DNA from: Actinobacteria bacterium 13_1_20CM_4_69_9
GTDB taxonomy: Bacteria; Actinomycetota; Thermoleophilia; Gaiellales; Gaiellaceae
Direction of reading: 5' to 3'
NCBI GenBank assembly: GCA_001920085.1
Contig: MNJC01000048.1
Coordinates: 9,613-20,472 of the forward strand
DNA: 10,860 bases
The first letter of the stretch is position 1. Each line of letters begins with the position of its first letter. Under the pieces are notes generated by a model. That model was not told where the DNA came from. It did not search any database and was given only the letters and a program-made list of their open reading frames with translations. The position numbers and the translations under genes are program-made. Below, in pieces: positions 5,532 through 10,860 of the stretch.

Positions 5532-6373
5532 CGACCGACACCCGTCCGCTGCTCGTCGTCGACGGCGACTCGCTCGCGCACCGCGCCTACCACGCGCTGC
5601 CGAAGAGCTTTCGACGCGCGGAAGGCCGCCCCGGCAACGCGCTGCTCGGCTTCTCGAACTTCATGCTCCGGCTCTGGCAGTCGGAGCAGCCGCGCGCCGT
5701 GCTCGTCGGGTGGGACTCGCTCGACACGCCGACCTACCGGCACGAGCTCTTCGCCGGCTATCAGGCGGGTCGCCAGTTCGACGACGATCTGCTCGAGCAG
5801 CTCGACCTGCTGCCCGAGCTCGTGCGCGCGTTCGGCTTCGCCGCGGCCAAGGCGCCCGGGTACGAGGCCGACGACTTTCTGGCTGCGGCCGTGCGCAAGG
5901 AGGAGAAACGGAGCGGCCGCGCACTCGTGGTCACGTCCGACCGCGACTCGTTCCAGCTCGCGAGCGACCTGACGACGATCCTGCAACCGACGCGCGGCGT
6001 GAGCGAGCTCGCACGAGTGGGCCCTGCAGAGGTACGCGAGCGCTACGGCGTCGCGCCCGAGCAGGTCCCGGACTTCATCGCGCTGCGCGGCGATCCATCG
6101 GATCGGATGCCCGGCGCGCGCGGAGTCGGCCCGAAGACCGCAGCCAGCCTGCTCGCGCAGTACGGCAGCCTCGAGACGATGCTCGACGACGGGCGGTTCG
6201 GCGCCCAGGCGGAGGAACTGCGGATGTACCGGCGAATGGCGACGCTGGACGCCTCCGCCCCCCTACCTCCCCTGAGAAACCAAACCCCGAAATGGGCGGA
6301 GGCGTCCTCTTTCGTCCGAGAGCTCGGCCTGAACGCCCTCGCCGACCGCGTGCTGGCGCTATCGAAGCCGTAA
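5525..6373 (+). CDS. 5'-3' exonuclease (PolA N-terminal / flap nuclease family)
   Basis: This 282-residue stand-alone nuclease corresponds to the 5' nuclease domain of DNA polymerase I, which removes RNA primers and 5' flaps during lagging-strand synthesis and repair. The metal-binding acidic residues are in place: D13 (VVDGDSL), D64 (VGWDS), E114/D116/D117 (GYEADDFLA), D139/D141 (TSDRDSFQL) and D190/D193 (RGDPSDRMPG). The helix-hairpin-helix DNA clamp is GARGVGPKTAASLL (197-210). No polymerase domain follows. The ATG at 5525 begins close to the VVDGDS strand as expected; it overlaps the opposite-strand promoter and lacks a ribosome site. Codons 241-261 contain a perfect 14-bp inverted repeat at the DNA level. 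The deacetylase-like gene starts 17 bases after its stop, so the two are probably cotranscribed. Confidence 0.92.
   Translation: MSSTDTRPLLVVDGDSLAHRAYHALPKSFRRAEGRPGNALLGFSNFMLRLWQSEQPRAVLVGWDSLDTPTYRHELFAGYQAGRQFDDDLLEQLDLLPELVRAFGFAAAKAPGYEADDFLAAAVRKEEKRSGRALVVTSDRDSFQLASDLTTILQPTRGVSELARVGPAEVRERYGVAPEQVPDFIALRGDPSDRMPGARGVGPKTAASLLAQYGSLETMLDDGRFGAQAEELRMYRRMATLDASAPLPPLRNQTPKWAEASSFVRELGLNALADRVLALSKP
6247..6307. repeat. Perfect 14-bp inverted repeat inside the exonuclease gene
   Basis: GGACGCCTCCGCCC (6247-6260) and GGGCGGAGGCGTCC (6294-6307) are exact reverse complements, separated by 33 bases that are clearly AT-richer than the surrounding gene and contain GAGAAACCAAACCCCGAAAT. The reading frame stays open, encoding residues 241-261. 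No target-site duplication is evident. It may be a miniature palindromic repeat tolerated in frame, or a structural element in the mRNA. Confidence 0.75.
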
Positions 6374-6390
6374 GCCATCCGGCGCTCGCG

Positions 6391-7215
6391 GTGCTGCACC
6401 CGACCTTCGGCCATCCCGAGTCGGAAGAGCGCTTGCAGGTTCTCCTGCAGGCGTTTCCCGACGCCCGCCTGGGAACGCCGGCGCCGCGCGAGGCGCTCGA
6501 ACGGGTACACGCGCACGAGTACCTAAAGGTCCTGGAGGACCTCGCCGAGCCCGGCTGGTTCGGTTCCCCGGACACGATCGCCTCCGAGACGAGCTGGGAG
6601 GCATGCCTGCTGGCCGCGGGGTGCGCGATCGAAGCGGCCGAGACAGGTGCGTTCGCGCTCGTGCGCCCGCCCGGGCACCACGCCACGCCGAGCGGAGCGA
6701 TGGGGTTCTGTCTCGTGAACAACGTCGCGGTCGCTGCGCGCCACATGCAGGCGGCGCATGGAGTCGAGCGCATCGCGATCGTCGACTTCGACGTGCACCA
6801 CGGCAACGGCACGCAGGACGTCTTCGACGGCGACGACTCCGTGCTGTACGCGTCGCTGCACCAGGTCGGGATCTACCCGGGAACGGGCGCACGTGGCGAG
6901 GGCGGTGCGACGACGGTGAACGTACCGCTGCGACCGGGCTGCGGCGACGCCGAATGGGTGCGCTCGTTCGAGCAGCACGTCGAGCCCGCGGTGTCGCGCT
7001 TCCGGCCCGAGCTAGTGCTCGTCTCCGCCGGGTTCGACGCGCACGAGGACGAGGACATCTATCTCGTCGACATGCACGTCACCGACGACGGCTTCCGCGA
7101 GCTCGCGCAGCGCTGCTCCGTCCTCGCGCCGCGCGTCGCGGCAGTGCTCGAGGGGGGTTACAACCTCGAAACGCTCCCCCGCCTCGTCGAGGCTGCGCTC
7201 GAAGGGTTCGACTAG
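6391..7215 (+). CDS. Histone deacetylase family protein (zinc-dependent deacetylase / amidohydrolase)
   Basis: Bacterial members of this arginase-fold family (HdaH, AcuC, acetylpolyamine amidohydrolases) remove acyl groups from lysines or polyamines. The 274-residue product has every expected catalytic element: RPPGHHA (general-base pair H96/H97), DFDVHHGNGTQ (zinc ligands D134 and H136), YASLHQ, YPGTG, SAGFDAHEDE (third zinc ligand D216) and EGGYN (transition-state Y257). It is shorter than AcuC and has a compact N-terminus, starting directly at LHPTFGHPESEERL. The GTG at 6391 is the nearest start to that first strand and lies 17 bases after the exonuclease stop. There is no ribosome site, so the exact start is uncertain; an ATG at 6292 would overlap the exonuclease. 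The substrate is not known. It meets the response regulator gene tail to tail, 13 bases apart. Confidence 0.88.
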   Translation: MLHPTFGHPESEERLQVLLQAFPDARLGTPAPREALERVHAHEYLKVLEDLAEPGWFGSPDTIASETSWEACLLAAGCAIEAAETGAFALVRPPGHHATPSGAMGFCLVNNVAVAARHMQAAHGVERIAIVDFDVHHGNGTQDVFDGDDSVLYASLHQVGIYPGTGARGEGGATTVNVPLRPGCGDAEWVRSFEQHVEPAVSRFRPELVLVSAGFDAHEDEDIYLVDMHVTDDGFRELAQRCSVLAPRVAAVLEGGYNLETLPRLVEAALEGFD

Positions 7216-7228
7216 AACCGTCGGTGAG

Positions 7229-7879
7229 TCAGCGGCGGGCCGTTGCGAGCGCCTCGAGGGCCTCGCGGCGCGATGAGACGCCGAGCTTGCGCAACAGGCT
7301 CTTCACGTGCGAGCGGACCGTGTGCTCGGAGATGAACAGGCGCTTCGCGATCTCGTCCGTGCCGAGGTGTTCGTCGAGGAGGAGCAGCACCTCGAGCTCC
7401 CGGGCGGAGAGGAGCTCCACGATCGAGTCCGGCACGCCCGAGCCGCGGCCGCCGCCCGCGCGCACCTGTTCGAGCAGCCTGCGGGCGACCGCTCCCGAGA
7501 GCGCCGCCTCGCCGTTCGCGACGCCGCGCAGGAAGCCGACGATGCGCTCCGGCGGCTCGCTCTTCAGCAGGTAGCCGGCCGCACCGCCTCGGATCGCCCC
7601 GAGCAGGTTCTCCTCCGTGCCCGAAGCCGTCAGAACGACGACCTCGCAGCCCGGCGCAGCGTCGCGCAGGCGCGGGAGGGCGGTCAGCCCGTCGACGCCC
7701 GGCATCGAGAGGTCGAGCAGGATCAGGTCGGGCTGGAGCTCGTCCGCGCGCGCGACGGCCTCGCCGCCGTCCTCCGCCTCGCCCACGACGTCGAAGCCGT
7801 GCTGCATCAGCAGCCCGGAGAGCGCGGACCGGGTCAGAGGATGGTCGTCGACAAGCAGGATTCGCTCGGCCACAGGCAT
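7229..7879 (-). CDS. NarL/FixJ-family response regulator
   Basis: The 216-residue protein is a two-component transcription regulator. The receiver domain (1-120) has the acidic pair D11/D12, phospho-acceptor D56 (LILLDLSMPG), T84 and K106 (GYLLKSE). After a glycine-rich linker (140-150) comes a LuxR-type helix-turn-helix (155-216) with LSARELEVL and TDEIAKRLFISEHTVRSHVK. Phosphorylation should come from the divergent kinase next door. The ATG at 7879 has AAGGG 5 bases upstream. A second reading is that GATAAG, ending 7 bases before the ATG, is a -10 for a leaderless transcript. The inverted repeat in the shared upstream region is a natural candidate for autoregulation. Target genes are unknown. 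Confidence 0.93.
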   Translation of the reverse strand: MPVAERILLVDDHPLTRSALSGLLMQHGFDVVGEAEDGGEAVARADELQPDLILLDLSMPGVDGLTALPRLRDAAPGCEVVVLTASGTEENLLGAIRGGAAGYLLKSEPPERIVGFLRGVANGEAALSGAVARRLLEQVRAGGGRGSGVPDSIVELLSARELEVLLLLDEHLGTDEIAKRLFISEHTVRSHVKSLLRKLGVSSRREALEALATARR

Positions 7880-7886
7880 TCAGACC

Positions 7887-7916
7887 CTTATCGGCAAGTC
7901 GGGATCTGCCGACAAG
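7887..7916. promoter_or_regulatory. Inverted repeat and overlapping divergent promoters between regulator and kinase
   Basis: CTTATCGGCA (7887-7896) and TGCCGACAAG (7907-7916) are inverted repeats matching at 9 of 10 positions with a 10-base spacer, so half-sites are 20 bp apart, two helical turns. Reading leftwards, TTGTCG, 17 bases, GATAAG, 7 bases, then the regulator ATG. Reading rightwards, TTATCG, 17 bases, GACAAG, 7 bases, then a kinase GTG at 7924. Each arm would thus hold one gene's -10 and the other's -35. The hexamers are weak (3-4 of 6). Confidence 0.5.
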
Positions 7917-7923
7917 AGTGAAC

Positions 7924-9294
7924 GTGCGGCACGACGACAGGGACGATTTCCAGGCGTGGCTGGCAGGAGAGATCCTGCTCATCGGGCTGCTCGGCGCCTC
8001 GCTCGCCCTTTTCGTGACGAACCGCCACCTGCAGACCGAGGTCTACCTCCCGAACCTCAGGCTCGTGTTGCAGACCGTCGCCGCGTTCGCGGCCGGCATC
8101 ATCGCGGTGCTCGCAGGCGTCCGCTACGCGGTCGAGGGCCGGCGTCTCGACCTGCTGCTGTCGACCGGCTTTCTCGTCGCGTCGGCCTCGACGAGCGCCT
8201 TCTCGATCCTCCCCGCGCTGAACGGGCACCCGATCCATCGTCCGGAGGCATGGGCGGCGATCGTGGGACGAACCTACTCGTGGGTCTTCATCGCGACTGC
8301 GCCGTTCGTGCGCGGCCGCTCGGGACCGCGCGCGCTCGCCAATGCGATCGCCTTCGCGCTGATCGGCCTGCTCGCGATGTGGCTCGTCCTGCGCTCGGCC
8401 GGATCCAGCCTGCCCGCGCTCGATCCGCACGGCGAGACGCCGTTCGCGCTGACGAGCCTGCTGTCGGCGCTCGCCCTGCTGAACCTGCTCGCGCTCGTCG
8501 GCTTCGGGAAGCGCTTCTTCGAGCGTCGTGAGGACCTCGACCGCTGGCTCGCGCTCGGCGCGACGCTGATGTTGTTCGCGTCGCTGCACTACATCTTCAC
8601 GCCGGTGCTGGCGACGAGCTCCGTCTCGCGCGGCGACTTTCTGCGCCTGCTGGCGTACGGCCTGCTGCTCGTGGGCGCGTGGCGCGCGATCAGCTTCGCC
8701 GTCTTCGGCCGGGCGGTGGCCGAGGAGCGCGCGCGAGTCGCGCGTGAGATCCACGACGGGCTCGCGCAGTACCTCTTCGCGGTGTCGACGCACGCGACGA
8801 TGCTCGAGCAGGGCGCTCCGCCCGAGCCGACGATCGCGAAGCTGAAGGAGGCGGCGACCGCGGCGCAGCAGGAAGCGCGCTACGCGATCCTCGCGCTCTC
8901 AACGGCTGCGGGAAACGCGACCCTAGACGCCGCTCTCCGCCGTTACATCGAATTCGTGACCGCGGACGGCCAGCTGGAAGTCGACGTCGAGATCGATCCG
9001 GCGGTGCGCCTCGCTCCCGACGAGCAGATCGAGGTCTTCCGCATCGTGCAGGAGGGGCTGGCCAACGTACGCAAGCACGCGAACGCTCGGCGCGCCGAGG
9101 TCGAGATCGGGCTACGCGACGGCGAGCGTTTCGTGTCCGTGCGCGACGACGGCGCCGGTTTCGACGGTCAGGCGACGGCGGCGGGACAGGGCCTCAAGAA
9201 CATCCGCGCACGCACCGAGAGCATCGAGGGCGGCTTCAGCCTCACGTCGCGGCCCGGGGTCGGAACGGCGCTCGAAGTCGTCCTGCGCGCCTGA
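7924..9294 (+). CDS. Membrane sensor histidine kinase (HisKA_3 type)
   Basis: The product (about 456 residues) senses a signal through its membrane part and phosphorylates the adjacent NarL-type regulator. The first 260 residues hold roughly eight hydrophobic segments (near 15-31, 48-68, 76-98, 115-129, 136-156, 174-195, 207-228, 241-258) with only short loops, so the sensor is buried in the membrane rather than a large outer domain. I do not recognise its family. Then comes a HisKA_3 dimerisation domain, ERARVAREIHDGLAQYLFAV, with phospho-histidine H277. The HATPase has N-box N381 (VQEGLANVRKHA), G1 RDDGAGF (D409) and G2 GQGLKNIRAR. No HAMP or PAS domain is seen. The GTG at 7918 adds two residues and is equally possible; neither has a good ribosome site. 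Its arrangement, divergent from its regulator rather than cotranscribed, is less usual. Confidence 0.9.
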   Translation: MRHDDRDDFQAWLAGEILLIGLLGASLALFVTNRHLQTEVYLPNLRLVLQTVAAFAAGIIAVLAGVRYAVEGRRLDLLLSTGFLVASASTSAFSILPALNGHPIHRPEAWAAIVGRTYSWVFIATAPFVRGRSGPRALANAIAFALIGLLAMWLVLRSAGSSLPALDPHGETPFALTSLLSALALLNLLALVGFGKRFFERREDLDRWLALGATLMLFASLHYIFTPVLATSSVSRGDFLRLLAYGLLLVGAWRAISFAVFGRAVAEERARVAREIHDGLAQYLFAVSTHATMLEQGAPPEPTIAKLKEAATAAQQEARYAILALSTAAGNATLDAALRRYIEFVTADGQLEVDVEIDPAVRLAPDEQIEVFRIVQEGLANVRKHANARRAEVEIGLRDGERFVSVRDDGAGFDGQATAAGQGLKNIRARTESIEGGFSLTSRPGVGTALEVVLRA

Positions 9295-9324
9295 GCCGCC
9301 TCAATTCGGGGGATCCGCCCCGCG

Positions 9325-9330
9325 TACGCT
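9325..9330 (+). promoter_or_regulatory. -10-like element for the GNAT gene (leaderless)
   Basis: TACGCT, the same hexamer as at the secreted protein gene, ends 7 bases before the ATG at 9338, and no Shine-Dalgarno sequence lies between. No good -35 is visible at 16-18 bases. Confidence 0.35.
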
Positions 9331-9337
9331 GCAGCCC

Positions 9338-10057
9338 ATGAGCGATCCCGTCGCGCTTTGCGCCGAGGCCTACGCGGGATGGCACGCCTCGTGGCTGACC
9401 GCGCTCGAGCTTCGCTCGGAGCGTGCGAACGGGATGTGGCGGGCGCTCGACCGGCCGCCTTACATCTATCTGGCCGGAATCACGCTCGAGCCCGGCGTGC
9501 CTTCCGAGGAGATCGCCCGCGTTCCCGGCAGCGTCGGCGACGCGTGGCAGACGCTCCAGCTCGAAGGCCACGGCTTCCGCGTCTGGCGGACGGAACCGTG
9601 GTTCCACCGGCCGGCGGGGCCGGTGCCCGACCGGTCACCGCCGGAGCTCGAGATGGTGGCGGTCCGCACGCCCGAGCAGGTGGTCGAGTTCGAGGCCGTC
9701 AGCGTGCGCGGCTTCGGCACCGAGGAGGACACCATCGAGCCGGGGACGTTCCATCCGCCGAGCGGCCTGGACGACGAGGCGATGCACATGTTCATCGGGC
9801 GTGTCGGCGGCCGCCCGGTCGGAGCCGCGATGGGTTACGTCCTCGAGGAGGCGGTCGGCGTGTTCGGCGTTGCGACGATCGTGTCCGCGCGGAGGCGCGG
9901 CTATGGCGCGGCGCTCACGCGCGCGGCAATGCTCCCCGACACCGGCTTGCCGGCCGTCCTGGCGCCCAGCCCGCAGGGCGCGAATCTTTACCGACGCCTC
10001 GGGTTCGAGCCCGTGGGCGAGCTCACCATCTGGTCTACGGAAGGCCCGGCCCCGTGA
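9338..10057 (+). CDS. GNAT family N-acetyltransferase
   Basis: The 239-residue protein transfers an acetyl group from acetyl-CoA to an unknown amine. The N-terminal half (1-105) resembles a degenerate GNAT-like half with no clear CoA motif. The C-terminal half has the acetyl-CoA loop ATIVSARRRGYGAALTRAA (179-197, R-R-x-G-x-G form) and the final helix-strand SPQGANLYRRLGFEPVGELT (211-230), both standard. The substrate cannot be predicted. The ATG at 9338 is preceded by a -10-like TACGCT and not by a ribosome site. It follows the kinase by 43 bases in the same direction, so some read-through is possible, but a functional link is not shown. Its last 23 bases overlap the end of the convergent transglycosylase gene. 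Confidence 0.88.
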   Translation: MSDPVALCAEAYAGWHASWLTALELRSERANGMWRALDRPPYIYLAGITLEPGVPSEEIARVPGSVGDAWQTLQLEGHGFRVWRTEPWFHRPAGPVPDRSPPELEMVAVRTPEQVVEFEAVSVRGFGTEEDTIEPGTFHPPSGLDDEAMHMFIGRVGGRPVGAAMGYVLEEAVGVFGVATIVSARRRGYGAALTRAAMLPDTGLPAVLAPSPQGANLYRRLGFEPVGELTIWSTEGPAP

Positions 10058-10860
10058 CGCGCCGCTCTCCGCGAGGTGTCTTCAGGAAGACCTGCCAGTT
10101 GTAGAGCTCGTAGAACATCGCCCGGTCCGTGCGCATCGCGCGCGCGTAACGGAGGACCGCATCGACGTACGCCGGCGACGGGTTGTACGCGTGCAGCGCG
10201 CGGCGAATGTTGCGCGGCGCGCCCGATGCGTGCAGATAGTTCGCAGCGCCGCGGATTGCGTCGTGCGCGTCGTGGACGTTGCCGCCGAGCCCGTAGCGCG
10301 CCCACGTGGCCGGCATGAACTGCATCGGTCCCTGCGCGCCCGACGCGCTCGCATTCCGCAGCTTCCCGAACTTCGACTCGACGAAGTTGACGGACGCGAG
10401 CACGTCCCACGGAACCCCGAAGCGGCGCTGGGCCTCCCGGTAGTACGCGAGCAGCGCCGGCGCCGGCGCTGCAGGCCCAACCTTGATCGTCGCCCATGCC
10501 GGCAGCGGAGGCGTGAGCCGGTAGAGCTCCCGGTGCGCGGCGAGCAGGTCGCGCGTCGTGGAACTGAGCCGTGGCGCAAGCGCCCGGACGGCCCTGTCGG
10601 AGAGCTTCGTGTCGCGCGCGAGCAGCCGGTAGAGGCGTTGCTCGTAGAGCGCGTCGAGCACGACGTCACGCGGAGCCGGCGCGGACTTCGGCGTCCACCG
10701 GGCGATGGCCGCGCGCAGGTCGGCATCGGTCTCGGTCAGCGCCTGGGCGACGAGCGCGGGCTGCTGCGGAAGCGGCGCGTCGGGCGGCGGAGCTGCGACC
10801 GCGAGGGCGGCTAGCCCCAGGCTGCCGACGTGGCCACCGCGCGATACGCGTTGAGCGACG
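10035..10860 (-). CDS. SLT-domain lytic transglycosylase (N-terminus beyond window)
   Basis: Lytic transglycosylases cleave peptidoglycan between MurNAc and GlcNAc, forming anhydro-MurNAc. 274 codons are visible, open to the right edge. The visible N-terminal part (VAQRVSRGGHVGSLGLAALA, then VAAPPPDAPLP) looks like an export signal followed by a proline-rich linker, so the true start is probably just outside. A helical region follows (about 45-115 of the visible part). Then comes the SLT core: VPWDVLASVNFVESKFGKLR with catalytic Glu (visible residue 161, codon 10377-10379), SGAQGPMQFMPATWARYG, and HAYNPSPAYVDAVLRYARAM. A GTG at 10661 is an internal alternative start but would cut off the signal. 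It overlaps the GNAT gene tail to tail by 23 bp. Confidence 0.9.
   Translation of the reverse strand, partial: VAQRVSRGGHVGSLGLAALAVAAPPPDAPLPQQPALVAQALTETDADLRAAIARWTPKSAPAPRDVVLDALYEQRLYRLLARDTKLSDRAVRALAPRLSSTTRDLLAAHRELYRLTPPLPAWATIKVGPAAPAPALLAYYREAQRRFGVPWDVLASVNFVESKFGKLRNASASGAQGPMQFMPATWARYGLGGNVHDAHDAIRGAANYLHASGAPRNIRRALHAYNPSPAYVDAVLRYARAMRTDRAMFYELYNWQVFLKTPRGERRVTGPGLP

Noticed and set aside
5236..6390. Upstream extension of the deacetylase frame
   Set aside because: The open frame runs back to 5236 only because of high GC. It overlaps the secreted protein and exonuclease genes and has no family similarity before the LHPTFGHPE segment. The ATG at 6292 lies in the inverted repeat inside the exonuclease gene.
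7200..7232. Terminator between the convergent deacetylase-like and regulator genes
   Set aside because: Only weak short complementarity (GACT/AGTC) is visible and no T-tract, so I did not call one.
9306..9322. GGGG/CCCC hairpin upstream of the GNAT gene
   Set aside because: The 4-bp stem is too short to stand out in GC-rich DNA and has no U-tract.
10659..10661. GTG at 10661 as the transglycosylase start
   Set aside because: The frame continues open to the window edge and encodes a signal-like and proline-rich N-terminus, which an internal start would remove.

Overview
This window looks like the chromosome of a high-GC actinobacterium. The arginine/alanine-rich coding style, the RpoD-like sigma factor and the mix of neighbours fit Thermoleophilia (Gaiella/Solirubrobacter type) best. 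That placement is inferred from sequence feel, not from a database search. I see no rRNA, tRNA, CRISPR array, transposase, integrase or phage gene. Most of it reads as ordinary housekeeping and regulatory chromosome.

Layout: (1) 1-271, minus strand: N-terminus of a family-5 (peptide/nickel type) ABC substrate-binding protein, cut by the window edge. (2) 272-581: a gene-free, hairpin-rich stretch with a promoter for gene 1 and a strong bidirectional terminator. (3) 582-1658, minus: RpoD-like sigma-70 factor with a TTG start. (4) 1785-4103, minus: type IA topoisomerase of the TopB (topoisomerase III) class. (5) 4171-4626, plus: a shortened PlsC-type acyltransferase lacking its C-terminal part and carrying His where the family has Glu. 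(6) 4638-5495, minus: secreted two-domain beta-rich protein of unknown role. (7) 5525-6373, plus: stand-alone 5'-3' exonuclease of the PolA N-terminal family, followed closely by (8) 6391-7215, plus: histone-deacetylase-family metallohydrolase. (9) 7229-7879, minus: NarL/FixJ response regulator, divergent from (10) about 7924-9294, plus: membrane histidine kinase; together they form a two-component system. (11) 9338-10057, plus: GNAT acetyltransferase. (12) 10035-10860, minus: SLT-type lytic transglycosylase, cut by the right edge and overlapping gene 11 tail to tail by 23 bp.

Working together: the topoisomerase and sigma genes are in tandem. The exonuclease and deacetylase-like genes probably share a transcript. 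The kinase and regulator are divergent, with a near-perfect inverted repeat between them. Several genes without a Shine-Dalgarno sequence have a -10-like hexamer ending exactly 7 bases before the start codon, which points to leaderless transcripts and helped choose starts. I found no convincing new multi-gene system. The items most worth a second look are a perfect 14-bp inverted repeat inside the exonuclease gene, the symmetrical kinase/regulator promoter region, the leaderless-start pattern, the truncated PlsC and the structured region after the sigma gene.
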